Of a DNA stretch of 64,000 bases, positions 54,637-64,000 are shown in pieces. Under the pieces are notes generated by a model. The model saw nothing but the letters and a program-made list of their open reading frames with translations. It was not told the origin of the DNA and did not search any database. The position numbers and the translations under genes were made by a program. Numbering within the stretch: the stretch's first letter is position 1; every line of letters starts with the position of its first letter. The stretch comes from Magnaporthiopsis rhizophila (lineage: Eukaryota > Ascomycota > Sordariomycetes > Magnaporthales > Magnaporthaceae): the NCBI GenBank assembly GCA_003049465.1, contig PYSS01000106.1, positions 1 to 64,000 of the forward strand. The letters are read 5' to 3'.

Positions 54637-55899
54637 ATGCTCATCCATGGGCGGACACGGCCGTTCGAAGCCTTGGCGATGGGCCTACTCGTAGCTCAGC
54701 AGGCGACGGCAACCTCCCCGGCCAACACAGGGGGCGCCAGGCCACCAGGCGCAAAGTTCGAGCCCGAACAGGAGCTGAGCGGCAGTTACTCCAAGCTATG
54801 GCTGGACGAGAGCACAATGGGCGCCGTCGATGCCGCCCTATTGGACGTTTTCCCGGCAGTCCCATCCACGACAGAGCTCTGGGAGCCCGGGCTGCTGCCG
54901 CTGAACTGCGCAAAATATCACGTCATGTTCCCGTCGCTGTCTCCGGGCTTCAACTTCTCCGTCTACAATGTACATCCCGCTCGCCCTACTTGTCTTGTGT
55001 TTTTTTCTCTTTCTTTTCATTTTTGTCTCCAGCGGCTAACTGGCCAGGTAACGTACAATGACTGCGACAGTCCCTGGGTCTTTTGCCGGCATGCCGATGC
55101 GCACCGGAGCATCGAAGATATGACAGACGCAAGTCATCTCCAGCCCCCATGGCTGCTGTTCTACTTGTTAGAAACAAAGGTCTAACAAATATTTTGCGCA
55201 CTTGACAGATGTTTGGAAGAATTCCCATCCGCATGCGTGAACTGATCCGGTAGGATGTTCCCAAATCCCTGGGCTTCTACATGCAGACCAGTATCCCAAG
55301 CTGACCCAAGGCGACGAAGCACCGTCGTCGCAATCCCAGATGCTGCGCCGGAGGATGACGGGTGGGTTGCTCTCAGCACGGAATCGGACATCGTCGTCCG
55401 CCCGACAGGCTGGCAGCTCCGGGTCCTGGCCCACGAGGCGTCGCACATCCTAGACTCGCACTACGCAGAGCGGACGTCGCGGCCGCACTATAACGGGCCC
55501 CAGGCGGCACCCCTTGGCGGCGGCGGCATCCGGCGCTGCCTCCGGCGCCACATCCAGGACTGGCTGGGTCTACAGAAGCTGGACAGCGGCGGCACGCTGT
55601 ACTCGGCGACTACACGGTGGCGCGAGGCGGAACAGCGGGACGCGGCGGTGGTGACGGCGTACTCGCTGACCAGCTGGGTGGAGCACTTTGCCGAGATGGC
55701 CGGGCCGGGGCTGCTGGAGGCGGCGCGCGGACCCGGCGCCGTGGCCGCGCTGGTCGGGCGGGACGCGGCCGAGAAGCTGCGCAGCCAGATCGCCGTCTGG
55801 GCCCAGGACTGGGGCTTCGTGGCCAGCGGCGGCGGTCTCAAGTGCGACGAGCGGGAGAGGCCGGATCCCGCCGAGGTGATACACAATGACTTCTTCTAG
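54637..55899 (+). CDS. Putative secreted HExxH zinc-protease-like protein (conidiation-protein-13-like)
   Basis: Four exons give 344 aa: 54637-54969, 55048-55128, 55209-55249 and 55320-55899. Intron 2 (55129-55208) begins GCAAGT, the consensus of GC-AG introns, which is the only phase-correct donor. Intron 3 uses GTAGGA, branch GCTGACCC and acceptor GAAG. The start is the Met of MLIHGRTRPFEALAMGLL, followed by a weak signal peptide (an earlier Met at 54571 is possible). Seen: NDCDSPWVFCRHADAHRS, MFGRIPIRMRELIR, the spliced TVVAIPDAAPEDDG segment, then LAHEASHILDSHY with HEASH as the HExxH zinc site. DCDSPWVFCRH with an FGR(I/L)P block is typical of the Neurospora con-13 type family. Proteolytic activity is unproven. 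Confidence 0.62.
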
Positions 55900-56243
55900 T
55901 TGGATTGCGGTTTTCTTGGAGCTAAGCAGCTTGGATTTGTCGGCGTCTGCATTTTTGTGTCTTAGCTCTGGAGTTTATGGTTGGACAGCGTAGACTACGT
56001 CACTCAGCATACAAAATATCAAACCGCCTTCCCGCCCGTGTTTCTGCCATAGGGTGGCGAGATCCGGGAGCCCGCATGCCAGTTGACGGCTTGGCTGCCC
56101 CTCCTGGAGGGCCTCCTGCATATTCGGGCTGCAACACCCCGCGAGCCACAATTATTAAAACGCCACTGCTCCCTCGAAATCGATCACGACAAGACTCGTC
56201 TCGACACACACCCCCCAACTTTAGAGCCAAACAACAGCACAAA
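55900..56243. other. Spacer between the HExxH protein and tetraspanin genes
   Basis: About 340 bp of 3' flank and tetraspanin promoter. No gene seen. Confidence 0.5.
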
Positions 56244-57020
56244 ATGAATGGCATCGTCCCGGCCGTCGGCCTGATCCTGGTACGTCAAGCGAAGTGACTC
56301 TGCAAAAAGACCCAACCGAACTGATCCCTAACAAATAAACCCGCCAGGTCTTTTGCGGCTTGGTCGCCGTGGCCATGTAAGTTCATCCATCCGCCCGACC
56401 ACATCCGCCGCACAACAGTGGAAACACTAACACCCAACTCAGCTACGAGATCGTCACAGCAACCCAGCTCTCCCTCCCAACGGCCCCGCTCACCATCCCG
56501 ACCCTGATCCTCCCGTTCCTCGCCGTCGCGAACGCCGTCTACACCCAGCGCGTATCCGCCGCCCGTCGTCGTCGTCGTCGCGGCCGCCTCACCAACACCA
56601 CCAACAAACCTGGCACCGGCACCGGCACCGTCGGGCTGGACCGGTCCTTCCTGACCGCCATATCCCTCCAGGTCGCCCAGTCGCTCGCCGCCGCCGTCCT
56701 GACCGCCCTGCTGGCCGGCAGCTCGACCGTGACGCCATGCCTGCTCGAGACGGCCTGGAAGCGCATGCACAGCACGCACGATGAGGAGACCGTACGCCGA
56801 ATCCAGGACCGGCTGGCCTGCTGTGGCTTCAACACGCCGCGCGACCGCGCCTGGCCGTTCCCGCATGGCAAGCCGGTGCCGGGGGAGGACCCCGCGGGTC
56901 GGTGCGAGAACATGTGGGGCCGGCATATAGGCTGCCGCGAGCCCTGGGCCACGGCGACGCGGCGGAGCTTGGGGGTTGAGTTGGGCGTTGTGCTGGTGGT
57001 GACTTCGTTTCAGGTATGCT

Positions 57021-57051
<31 letters not shown>

Positions 57052-57478
57052 AGTTTCCTACCGCCTGTTTTGTCAAATACGAGAATCCACCCTCCACCAA
57101 ACAAAAACCAACTAACAACAACCACAGCTCGTCTCGGCCCTCATGCTCATCCGCAGCTCCTACCCCCGCGCCGCGCCCGCCTGGCTCGACAGCATGCTAG
57201 GCGGCCAGCAGCCGTCGTCAGCGGACCAGCACAGCAACCACTATCAACAGCAGCGGCGCCTGCTGGTCAACGGCGAGGAGGGGGTCTACACGGACCGCAT
57301 CGAGGCAGAGGAGGAGGAGGAGGAGGACGTGACCCGCGGCGGCGGCGGCACGGCTCCTGTCAACGCGGGAGGCCAGGCGAACGGCCCGCGGCTGGAGCCT
57401 TCGCTGCTGGGCGTCGGTGGCGGCGGCGGCGGCGGTGGCTCTCCTCACGAGAGGAACGAGTGGCGGGATGATGCCTGA
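56244..57478 (+). CDS. Fungal tetraspanin
   Basis: Four exons, 56244-56279, 56348-56376, 56443-57013 and 57128-57478, give 328 aa. The last intron contains T runs. Four membrane helices are visible: IVPAVGLILVFCGLVAVAIY, PLTIPTLILPFLAVANAVY, FLTAISLQVAQSLAAAVLTA and LGVELGVVLVVTSFQLVSAL. The extracellular loop between helices 3 and 4 holds the defining CCG (ACCGFNTPRDRAWPFP) plus further cysteines (GRCENMW, HIGCREPW) for disulphides. The C-terminal tail (~95 residues) is cytosolic, with acidic and Gly runs. Tetraspanins organise membrane microdomains; fungal members include Pls1, Tsp2 and Tsp3. Large loop with a short helix 1-2 region suggests Tsp3 type, which is a guess. Confidence 0.87.
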
Positions 57479-57782
57479 TATCGCTGATAACCAAGCATCG
57501 CCACCTACCACCTATCGTCTGGAGAAAGCTTCGTCAAGCTTCGTCAAATCGCTCGGGTTTGCCGCAGCAAAACACTGGAAACGTATCAGAATGGAGAACA
57601 TTATGCCAGAGCCAATGGTAAAGCAGAATGGGACACGGGATCATCAGAAATATGTAAAGCAAGGTCGACTACGATACACCGAGATAGGACCAGAAGAGCA
57701 AAAAGAAAACACACTGTGTATGTGCCCATGGGCCAAGAAAAAGAAGTATTTATACAATTGCAATGTCTATAGCAACTGTAGC
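57479..57782. other. Convergent intergenic region
   Basis: 3' flanks of the tetraspanin and the JmjC gene. No gene seen. Confidence 0.5.
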
Positions 57783-60700
57783 TCACGACGCACAATCGAC
57801 ACAAGCGCACGGTTCGGCCTTCCTCTGCGTCTTGATCAATATCTCGTCGCCATCGCCCACATCCCTCTCCGCGACAACTACCATGCGGCAGCGCCCGGAT
57901 ATCGCCATGGACACGAGCTTGGCCTCGGCGTCCCCGCATCTGTACTTGCAGAACCGAAAGATGTTGCCCCTCGATTCGGTGGAGATGCGGCCGACCACGC
58001 GGGGCACGGGAGGCGACGAGCCGTCGTTCCTGATGAAATCCACCGCTTGGCCGCCTTCGTCTGCCGCGCCCGGGGAGGAGACGATGAGCCCGACCACCTC
58101 GCCGATCAGATTGCCCTTCTTGTAGGCTGCCGCCGCGCGGACGCTCAGGCCTTTGGGCCTGGCAAAGGACACGCGGGGCTCTTGTGGAAAACAGGTGCGT
58201 ATGCAGCCACATGCCTCTTCCTCGCACAGTTCGCAGTGCTTGCCCTGGACCGCATCGGGCCTCTCGAGCTCTGGCATCTCCTGGGGCGGCTTCCATCCGT
58301 CGTCGACATGGTTTTCCCCAGCGTGTCGAATCGGCACCAGTGAGATCATGGTGTCGTCGTCTAGGTTTTCGAGATCCTCGTTGCCATTACTGATGCGTTC
58401 CCAGAGGAAGTCCTTCTCTCCCAGGATGCGGGCGATGAGCGCCTGCCCGGCCCGTGCAAGCCTTTGCGCTCGCGGATCCTGGCCCAGCGTTGTGCGGAGC
58501 GTCTCGATCTCGTTATTGCCGACACGCTCGTAGTCCCGAAACGCCGCGTCTCTGCTGCTCTCAAAAGGCAGAAAGGGCGCATACTCTAGCCCGAGCCGGA
58601 TAAACTTGCGCTGCGCCGCCACCCAGAACCTGAATGGCTGCGCCTTGCTTTCGATGCCGAGGCTCTCGCGAACCTGCTCGGTCAAGTGCTTGGGCAACAC
58701 CCTCGTACCAGATTCTCCCCCAATGTCTCCGGCTCTGGTGTGTATGCTCTGCACGGCCCGCGCCCTCGTCGCGAGGCCGACCAGCTTGGTGAAGTCGGCA
58801 GGGGCCGTCGAGTAGCCCTTGCGTTTCATCTCGTTCCCGAGATTTATGTACTCGTTTGTCTGCTGAACCCAGTCTGCCCCGTCGTCCCAGGGACGAGGAA
58901 GAATCTGCGGGTATTCGCTGTAGGCGGACATGTGCCGCCTCAGGCGCTCCTCGGCTGGCGGGCCGGTCAATTCGAGGGCCAGGACCTCGAGCGCTGGCGG
59001 CCTGTTCGGATCTTTTGCTCGCTTCGGCGGCGGTTCGCCCACCGATGCGTCGCTAGGCCTGGCTGACGCCGGCCGTTTCCCTATTGCCTTCTTTGCAGGT
59101 CTTGCCTCGTCATTGCCTATCGCCCGCGCCGCCGGAAGCAGCGGCTTGAGCTTGACTTTGATCGACGTTGGAGAGGGTAGCGGATCCTCGGTCAACTGAC
59201 GTCGTTCGCCAGGGATAAGCTGCTCCAGAGTGATGGGCTGCCTGCCGGGATGACACTTCTCAGAGCAGGGCCGGTATCCAACGGGAGCCGTCCACCAGTG
59301 ATCGGCGTAGTTGACCGCCTCGGCCAGCGTCCCCGTCGCGCTGAATCCCGAGTGGTAGGCGCCCGGATACACAGCGACCATCTGCCACGCCTCCTGCATG
59401 AATGCCCTCGTCACGATGCCTTGGCTGCGCAGGTGACTGGCGCCATAGTGCAGAGCGTCGTGGCGGAGGAACTGGTCGTGGTCGACGGCCTTCTTAGTGA
59501 CTTCGCCAAAGACCTTCGATGCAGCATCAAATGAGCCAGGCTCCGTCACGAACCAGACCTTTTGGCCCCGGTACAGACAGTTGATGGCCCCTAGCTTCAA
59601 GTCCTCGAAATGCCATGCGAACGGTGCGCAAGCCGTCCCGCGGTACGCGCTTGGGGTGTGGATCCCAGGGATGCCCGTGGTCTCGAGCTTGTTGCCCCGA
59701 AGCGGGTAGACCGGGCTCTCTTGGGGCAAGAGCGCCTCGGCGCGCTCCTCCGAGGTGTGCGCCGGGATGTCGGTCTCATACGCGACACGCTGGAGCGTCT
59801 TGCCGACCGAAAGGCGCTTCTCGAACTCGTGCGTGGCTTCGTCGAGCCCGACCGGCTCCAAAGCACCGGGCGGAGGGAGAGTACGTCGGCCGGAGGACGT
59901 GTATAACCTCCAGAACCCAGACGCCAGCTTCTGCTGCCTGTACACGGTGCATACCCTCTCGCGGGGCGTCTGTTCCGGGAGCGCTGGTCGCGACGCCTCC
60001 GGGACCTCGATGATGAAGGCGCCGTGGTGTCGTGCCCCGAGCTCTTCGGCGCAAAGGAACAGCAGGGGACAGTCGTCTTGGTTCCCCTTGAGGTCTGCGT
60101 ACTGCTCGGGCGTCGGCTTGAGGAGCAGCACATCGCCGCCTTGGCCCGTCTTCCATTCGTATTCGACATCTTTATAACGTTTTAGCCTTGCCGGTCTCGG
60201 CTGTGTCTCGGCGACCACCCTCGCAGGGGCGCATGTGCCTTGAGACCAACGACGTTCCGGTAAGCCCGGAAGGGAATGGGCACGAGCGACCATAGGCGAC
60301 GAGTCCGGGTCTAGGCCGAAGTGGGCTCTGGAGAAAATTGGGTCTGTCGTGTCATCAGAGCGCGATCCCGGAGCCGTCGGGGCAGCAGCAATCGCCTTTG
60401 CGCGGGAAGTTCCCTTCGCCGGACGGGGAGCCGAGGTCGCCCCAGGCTGGCGCACCCGAGCACGCGAACCTCCACGGCGACGGCGTTGAGGCGTGTCTGG
60501 CGGGAGCTGAACCAACGCTGCACCATGTCGGTCTGGTCCCGAGAGCGGTGATCCGCGGCTGGCAGGCACGGAAGCCGCAGCCTGTGCATCATCGTTTCCT
60601 GGCCGGTCAGGAGTCCGGGGCCCCGCCATGTCGGATAGAGGCGAAAAGGGCGGTGGTCCAGGGCTCGTGCATACGTCGCCGTCGAGGCGAGGAGGCGGGT

Positions 60701-61478
60701 GTCCCCTCTCCTCCCGTCCTGCCCCTGCTCCTCCATACTCCAACGCCAGCTGCTGCGCTTCTTGGATGCGCGCCTGGAGCGACGACGTCGGGACGCCCGC
60801 GCAGCCGGCAGGGACAGCCATGGCGTCCCTCACTACGGCGCCGCTACGGCTCCCGAGCACGCCATTCCCGACCATAGCGTCCCGTAGCATCTTGGTCTCG
60901 GCGCGCAGCAGCGAGAGCTCCGTGGTCATATCGGCGACCTGCTTGGCTAGGGTCTTGAACCCCGCCTGGGGGTCCGCCGCCGCAACACCGTCATCGGACG
61001 AGGGCGCCGGAGTGGGTGGCGCTGCTGGTGGCGGTCGCGGCGGCGGCAAGGCTATCGCCGTTGTTGCGACGACAATGGCGCCTTTGGCGACGACCATGTC
61101 CTGCGCCAGCGGCGAGGCTTCCGCTACGACACCGGCGTTGCCGTCGCTGCTGCCATTGTCGACCGCAGCTTCAACATCCTTCTGGGGATCATTATCTTCA
61201 GTGGTATTTGTTGGCTGCTCTACAGCAGTCACGGTGTTGGCGTCGGTGCTGGTGGTGGTGGTGGTAATGATTGTGATGTTCGCAGCAGTGCTGCTGGCAT
61301 CAGCGACATCAGTGGGCGGCGCGTGGCTGCGTCGCAGCAGACTCAGCAGGTAGTCCCTGACAGCGGGCGGGGCGCGCTCCAGGTCCGCCGCGTTGACGAG
61401 AATGCCTGGACCTGCGCTGCCGGCTTCGCTGGGCGGTGCTGATGCCGCTGGCGCTGGTGCTGCTGGCGCGGCCGACAT
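57783..61478 (-). CDS. JmjN-JmjC protein with a C-terminal degenerate SET domain
   Basis: A 1,231-residue single-exon protein starting MSAAPAAPAPAASAPPSE; the frame opens 53 codons earlier but without a better start. The first ~440 residues are disordered, apart from a Leu-rich AKQVADMTTELSLLRAETKM coiled coil. A JmjN-like segment lies near residue 450 (LLKPTPEQYADLKGNQDD). JmjC spans roughly 570-725: iron ligands His623 and Glu625 in AWHFEDLKLGAINCLYRGQK, His709 in YPGAYHSGF, and a 2-oxoglutarate Lys in GQKVWF. The C-terminus has Cys-rich pre-SET-like CELCEEEACGC, SET-like residues 1109-1217, and post-SET-like CACVDC (1224-1229). The SET NHSC motif is replaced (RFCKYRC, near 1181), so methyl transfer is unlikely. 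JmjC proteins demethylate histone lysines in the nucleus; a role here is inferred. Confidence 0.75.
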   Translation of the reverse strand: MSAAPAAPAPAASAPPSEAGSAGPGILVNAADLERAPPAVRDYLLSLLRRSHAPPTDVADASSTAANITIITTTTTSTDANTVTAVEQPTNTTEDNDPQKDVEAAVDNGSSDGNAGVVAEASPLAQDMVVAKGAIVVATTAIALPPPRPPPAAPPTPAPSSDDGVAAADPQAGFKTLAKQVADMTTELSLLRAETKMLRDAMVGNGVLGSRSGAVVRDAMAVPAGCAGVPTSSLQARIQEAQQLALEYGGAGAGREERGHPPPRLDGDVCTSPGPPPFSPLSDMAGPRTPDRPGNDDAQAAASVPASRGSPLSGPDRHGAALVQLPPDTPQRRRRGGSRARVRQPGATSAPRPAKGTSRAKAIAAAPTAPGSRSDDTTDPIFSRAHFGLDPDSSPMVARAHSLPGLPERRWSQGTCAPARVVAETQPRPARLKRYKDVEYEWKTGQGGDVLLLKPTPEQYADLKGNQDDCPLLFLCAEELGARHHGAFIIEVPEASRPALPEQTPRERVCTVYRQQKLASGFWRLYTSSGRRTLPPPGALEPVGLDEATHEFEKRLSVGKTLQRVAYETDIPAHTSEERAEALLPQESPVYPLRGNKLETTGIPGIHTPSAYRGTACAPFAWHFEDLKLGAINCLYRGQKVWFVTEPGSFDAASKVFGEVTKKAVDHDQFLRHDALHYGASHLRSQGIVTRAFMQEAWQMVAVYPGAYHSGFSATGTLAEAVNYADHWWTAPVGYRPCSEKCHPGRQPITLEQLIPGERRQLTEDPLPSPTSIKVKLKPLLPAARAIGNDEARPAKKAIGKRPASARPSDASVGEPPPKRAKDPNRPPALEVLALELTGPPAEERLRRHMSAYSEYPQILPRPWDDGADWVQQTNEYINLGNEMKRKGYSTAPADFTKLVGLATRARAVQSIHTRAGDIGGESGTRVLPKHLTEQVRESLGIESKAQPFRFWVAAQRKFIRLGLEYAPFLPFESSRDAAFRDYERVGNNEIETLRTTLGQDPRAQRLARAGQALIARILGEKDFLWERISNGNEDLENLDDDTMISLVPIRHAGENHVDDGWKPPQEMPELERPDAVQGKHCELCEEEACGCIRTCFPQEPRVSFARPKGLSVRAAAAYKKGNLIGEVVGLIVSSPGAADEGGQAVDFIRNDGSSPPVPRVVGRISTESRGNIFRFCKYRCGDAEAKLVSMAISGRCRMVVVAERDVGDGDEILIKTQRKAEPCACVDCAS

Positions 61479-62656
61479 TTTCGCCTCAAGGCTTCCCCCA
61501 CGAGTCGCTGCTCGGGCGGCTGGAACTTCAGTTGCTCCGCTGTTCCTTGCAGCCTGGCATTTTGGAGAAATCACTGGGGAATAAAAAAGGGGGACATGAG
61601 TTTTGGCGCGGTTTTGCGGGGAAAAAGAAAACAGCACGGTCGTCGCATGTTTTTTTTTTTTTTTTTTTTGTTTTTTTTTTTTTGTTCCTGCCCTGTTGCA
61701 ATGGCGGGCTGGCTAGTGTGGCCACGTGAATTGACACATCAGTCTGCAAACCTAAACCCGCCCGGGCTCGCGGTTCCATCCCCCTGCCCGCTGCCTGCTG
61801 CAGGGGCCACCAACAGCTGTCCTGCAGGCTTTCGTTGCGCTGCTCTTTCCGCCCGGTCGCGCTGGGTGTTTGTTTGCTCTCCAACTTCGACTGGCCCGCC
61901 AGTCCCGCCCGAGGGAAATGCAGATGCAAGCGCGTCGTCGCTGTTCCTTTCCGCGTTGGCGTCGCCTCAATTAAACTGTGATGGAGTTTTGGCGTCAATC
62001 CTGTTGGCCCAGCCAAGGCAAAAAGTTACTGTTTCAATTGTCAACAAAACCGCCCATCCGTGTATCGGTGCTGTCAAGAATTAAAAATGTAATTGTTTTT
62101 TTGGTATCAAATGCACCGCCTGCTCCCGCAAGACAATGAAGCCCCCAATGAAAAGCACCACCGCTTGCAATGTCCCACCTGCGCCAGCCGCACAGGTGGA
62201 ATAGCCAACAAATAACCCAGATAAAAATAGTGTTCTCGAAAAGTGAGGGAAAAGAAGCAAACAAACTGGGCGATGGTGGTGACAAGGGTCATGTCAAATC
62301 CAACCCAATCAGCAGACGCAAACAATGCTCAAGCGAGCAGCCACTTCATCTTCGCTTCCCATGGCCGCCTGCTCCCTCAGTCGCGCATTTCCCGCTCTCC
62401 TGATGCTTCCTGATACGTACATTGATGTATCAATTATACAATGTCGACGGTCCCTCTGGTTCTTGACTCTCGGGCTATGTCGCAATGCCGTGTTTACGGT
62501 TGCTCTCCAGGGGTAAAAAGGTCAATTACTAGGGCGATGCTGCGTCCGCCTGGCCGTCAAAAGATTGTTGTAGCCGTGGTCCTCTTAATTGGTACAGGTG
62601 TTCAAGTCGTACGTTTTCCATTTGCTCTTTGTCGACCTCGTCGTGGCTCGTATTGT
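61479..62656. other. Divergent and 3' spacer with long T runs
   Basis: T runs of 14-21 bases lie at 61650-61683, at the JmjC gene's 5' flank. No gene is seen. The LRR gene ends at 62657. Confidence 0.5.
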
Positions 62657-64000
62657 TTAGTCCATCTCGTCGTCGCTTGAGTGAGACACGCCGCTGTCTT
62701 TATTGTTCTCCTTCCAGGCCGCCATCTCGGCCACGGGGATGCGTCCACGGAGGAACCGGAGCGTCGCCTCGGTGCCGCGCTCGAGCACGTTGTACCTCGG
62801 CACCCGGAACCGGTTGCCCATGACGTCCAGCTTCTCGAGGCCCACGGCCGCGCCGTTGCTGCCCGTACTGCCCAGGAGGCCGATGCGCGGGTTCAGGTGC
62901 GAAATGTCGTTGTTGGAAGCGTCCACCACCCGCAGGCCCGTGATGCTTTCGGGTTCGAGGTCCACCAGGTGATTGTTAGACACAAGGAGGACTGTCAGGT
63001 CCGGAAATGCGTCCCTGAGCTGTGTGCCGGGCGGCAGCGCCGAGATGCGGTTCGCGCTCACGTCCAGCTTCTGCAGGGCCGGGCTGACCAGGTTGCTCGT
63101 CAGCGGCACCAGGCTCGTGATGTGGTTCGAGCACAGGTTGAGCTCCCGCAGCGCCAGCAGCTCCAGCTTCATCCCGCTGCCTGCATCGCCCATGTACGAC
63201 TCGCCCGTGAGCTTGTTGTGCGCCAGCGACAGAGACGTCAGGGTCTCGGCAAAAAAGGACAGAGACTCCGGGATGATAGAGAAGAGGTTGTGGTGAAGCT
63301 GCACCTCGCGCACGCGGTGCTCCGACGCTGCGCGAGAGCAAAGCACAGGGTGGAGAGACGAGGATTCCGTCTTGGATCGGTCCAGAACACCGCCAGACTT
63401 GACCACCCAGCTTTCCTTAGACAGCGTGTGTGACCGAGAACGCGCCGGAGAGTGCGGAACCGACGTCGGAGGGGTGGCAAAGTCCTCGTCTGAGCAGCGG
63501 CTATCATCGAAATCATCGCCGGGCCTAAAGACCGACGATCTCGCAGGCGTCCTCTCCGGGCTGGCCGTGCGCATCTCTTTATGGTTGTCCCCACGCATGG
63601 GGAAAGCTGGCTCCTCAGGCAGCTCCCCCTCCTCCTCCTCAGTGGGCGCAAGACGAGAGGCCAGGATATCCTTGAGTTCTTCCGTCGAGATGGAGCAGAA
63701 CTTCTTGTCACGGAGAGGATTGCCGCTCAGTCTGATCATTGCCAGGTTATCCATGCGAGAAATCTCCGGTGGAATGACGCGTACGTCGTTGCTCGACAGG
63801 TCGACATGCCTCAGGCTAGTAAGGCTGATCAATCCTTCCGGGATAGCGCTGATGCTGTTTTCGTCCGCCGTGAGGGTCAGAAGGCTGGGGCACTTGCTGA
63901 GATCAGGAAGGGACTGCAGTCTGTTCATGGATACGCAAATCTGATGCAGGGACGGCATGGCAAGCACGCCAGTCCTCTCCGGAGACACCAGATGTGTCAA
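62657..64000 (-). CDS. LRRC40-like leucine-rich repeat protein, N-terminus outside the window
   Basis: The C-terminal 447 residues are present; the frame runs off the window edge at 64000, so start and length are unknown. Two LRR blocks flank a Glu/Ser/Pro-rich insert (about 125-235). Typical repeats include LHQICVSMNRLQSLPDLSKC, LTADENSISAIPEGLISLTS and LRHVDLSSNDVRVIPPEISR. The insert-proximal GNPLRDKKFC and the end VMGNRFRVPRYNVLERGTEA, LRFLRGRIP resemble the LRRC40 family. LRR domains are protein-binding scaffolds. The C-terminus is acidic (HSSDDEMD). No membrane helix is seen in this part. Partner unknown. Confidence 0.8.
   Translation of the reverse strand: MTHLVSPERTGVLAMPSLHQICVSMNRLQSLPDLSKCPSLLTLTADENSISAIPEGLISLTSLRHVDLSSNDVRVIPPEISRMDNLAMIRLSGNPLRDKKFCSISTEELKDILASRLAPTEEEEGELPEEPAFPMRGDNHKEMRTASPERTPARSSVFRPGDDFDDSRCSDEDFATPPTSVPHSPARSRSHTLSKESWVVKSGGVLDRSKTESSSLHPVLCSRAASEHRVREVQLHHNLFSIIPESLSFFAETLTSLSLAHNKLTGESYMGDAGSGMKLELLALRELNLCSNHITSLVPLTSNLVSPALQKLDVSANRISALPPGTQLRDAFPDLTVLLVSNNHLVDLEPESITGLRVVDASNNDISHLNPRIGLLGSTGSNGAAVGLEKLDVMGNRFRVPRYNVLERGTEATLRFLRGRIPVAEMAAWKENNKDSGVSHSSDDEMD

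Overview
This window is nuclear DNA from a filamentous ascomycete (Pezizomycotina), most likely a Sordariomycete. Genes are split by short introns (about 45-110 nt, GT..AG, many with a visible CTGAC or CTAAC branch site). Exons are GC-rich, spacers carry long A/T runs and pyrimidine tracts, and both tRNA genes have introns. Family-level markers agree: a Neurospora-type copper metallothionein, fungal mL50, a Cox14-type assembly factor, a CCG tetraspanin and a vWA-Hint protein. I joined exons by hand from splice sites, reading phase and known motifs, so the intron coordinates are models.

Layout. 0-5 kb holds a broken Hsp70-like gene, an orphan fungal STAND-type N-terminal domain and a decayed ~160-bp tandem repeat. 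4.8-8.4 kb has a 51-copy, 15-bp pyrimidine minisatellite just upstream of a single-pass membrane protein, then a basic hypothetical protein. 8.4-13.8 kb is gene-poor, with a 26-residue metallothionein split by an intron, a Q/P-rich low-complexity frame and a 4-N assembly gap inside poly-A. 13.8-16.6 kb is a vWA-Hint protein. 16.6-21.7 kb is sparse: tRNA-Asp, a Cys-rich 90-aa protein and tRNA-Phe. 22-39 kb is the housekeeping core: mitoribosomal mL50, a signal-peptide membrane protein, DAHP synthase, an NLS-type regulator-like protein, a Cox14-like factor, ribosomal protein eL13 and a SmgGDS-like ARM protein. 40-50 kb holds a secreted Ala/Lys repeat protein, a 3-ketoacyl-CoA thiolase, a coiled-coil protein, a 16-bp CT minisatellite and a BAHD-type acyltransferase. 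50-56 kb is accessory-looking: a small hypothetical, a poly-A/poly-G junction, a multi-pass membrane protein, a frameshifted gene fragment and a secreted HExxH protein with a probable GC-AG intron. 56-64 kb has a tetraspanin, a 1,231-aa JmjN-JmjC protein with a degenerate SET domain, and a partial LRRC40-like protein.

The genes do not form one pathway. mL50 and Cox14 serve mitochondrial translation and complex IV, eL13 the cytosolic ribosome, DAHP synthase the shikimate pathway and thiolase beta-oxidation. The most unusual item is the JmjC + dead-SET fusion at 57.8-61.5 kb, which appears to place a demethylase-type and a methyltransferase-type fold on one intronless polypeptide.
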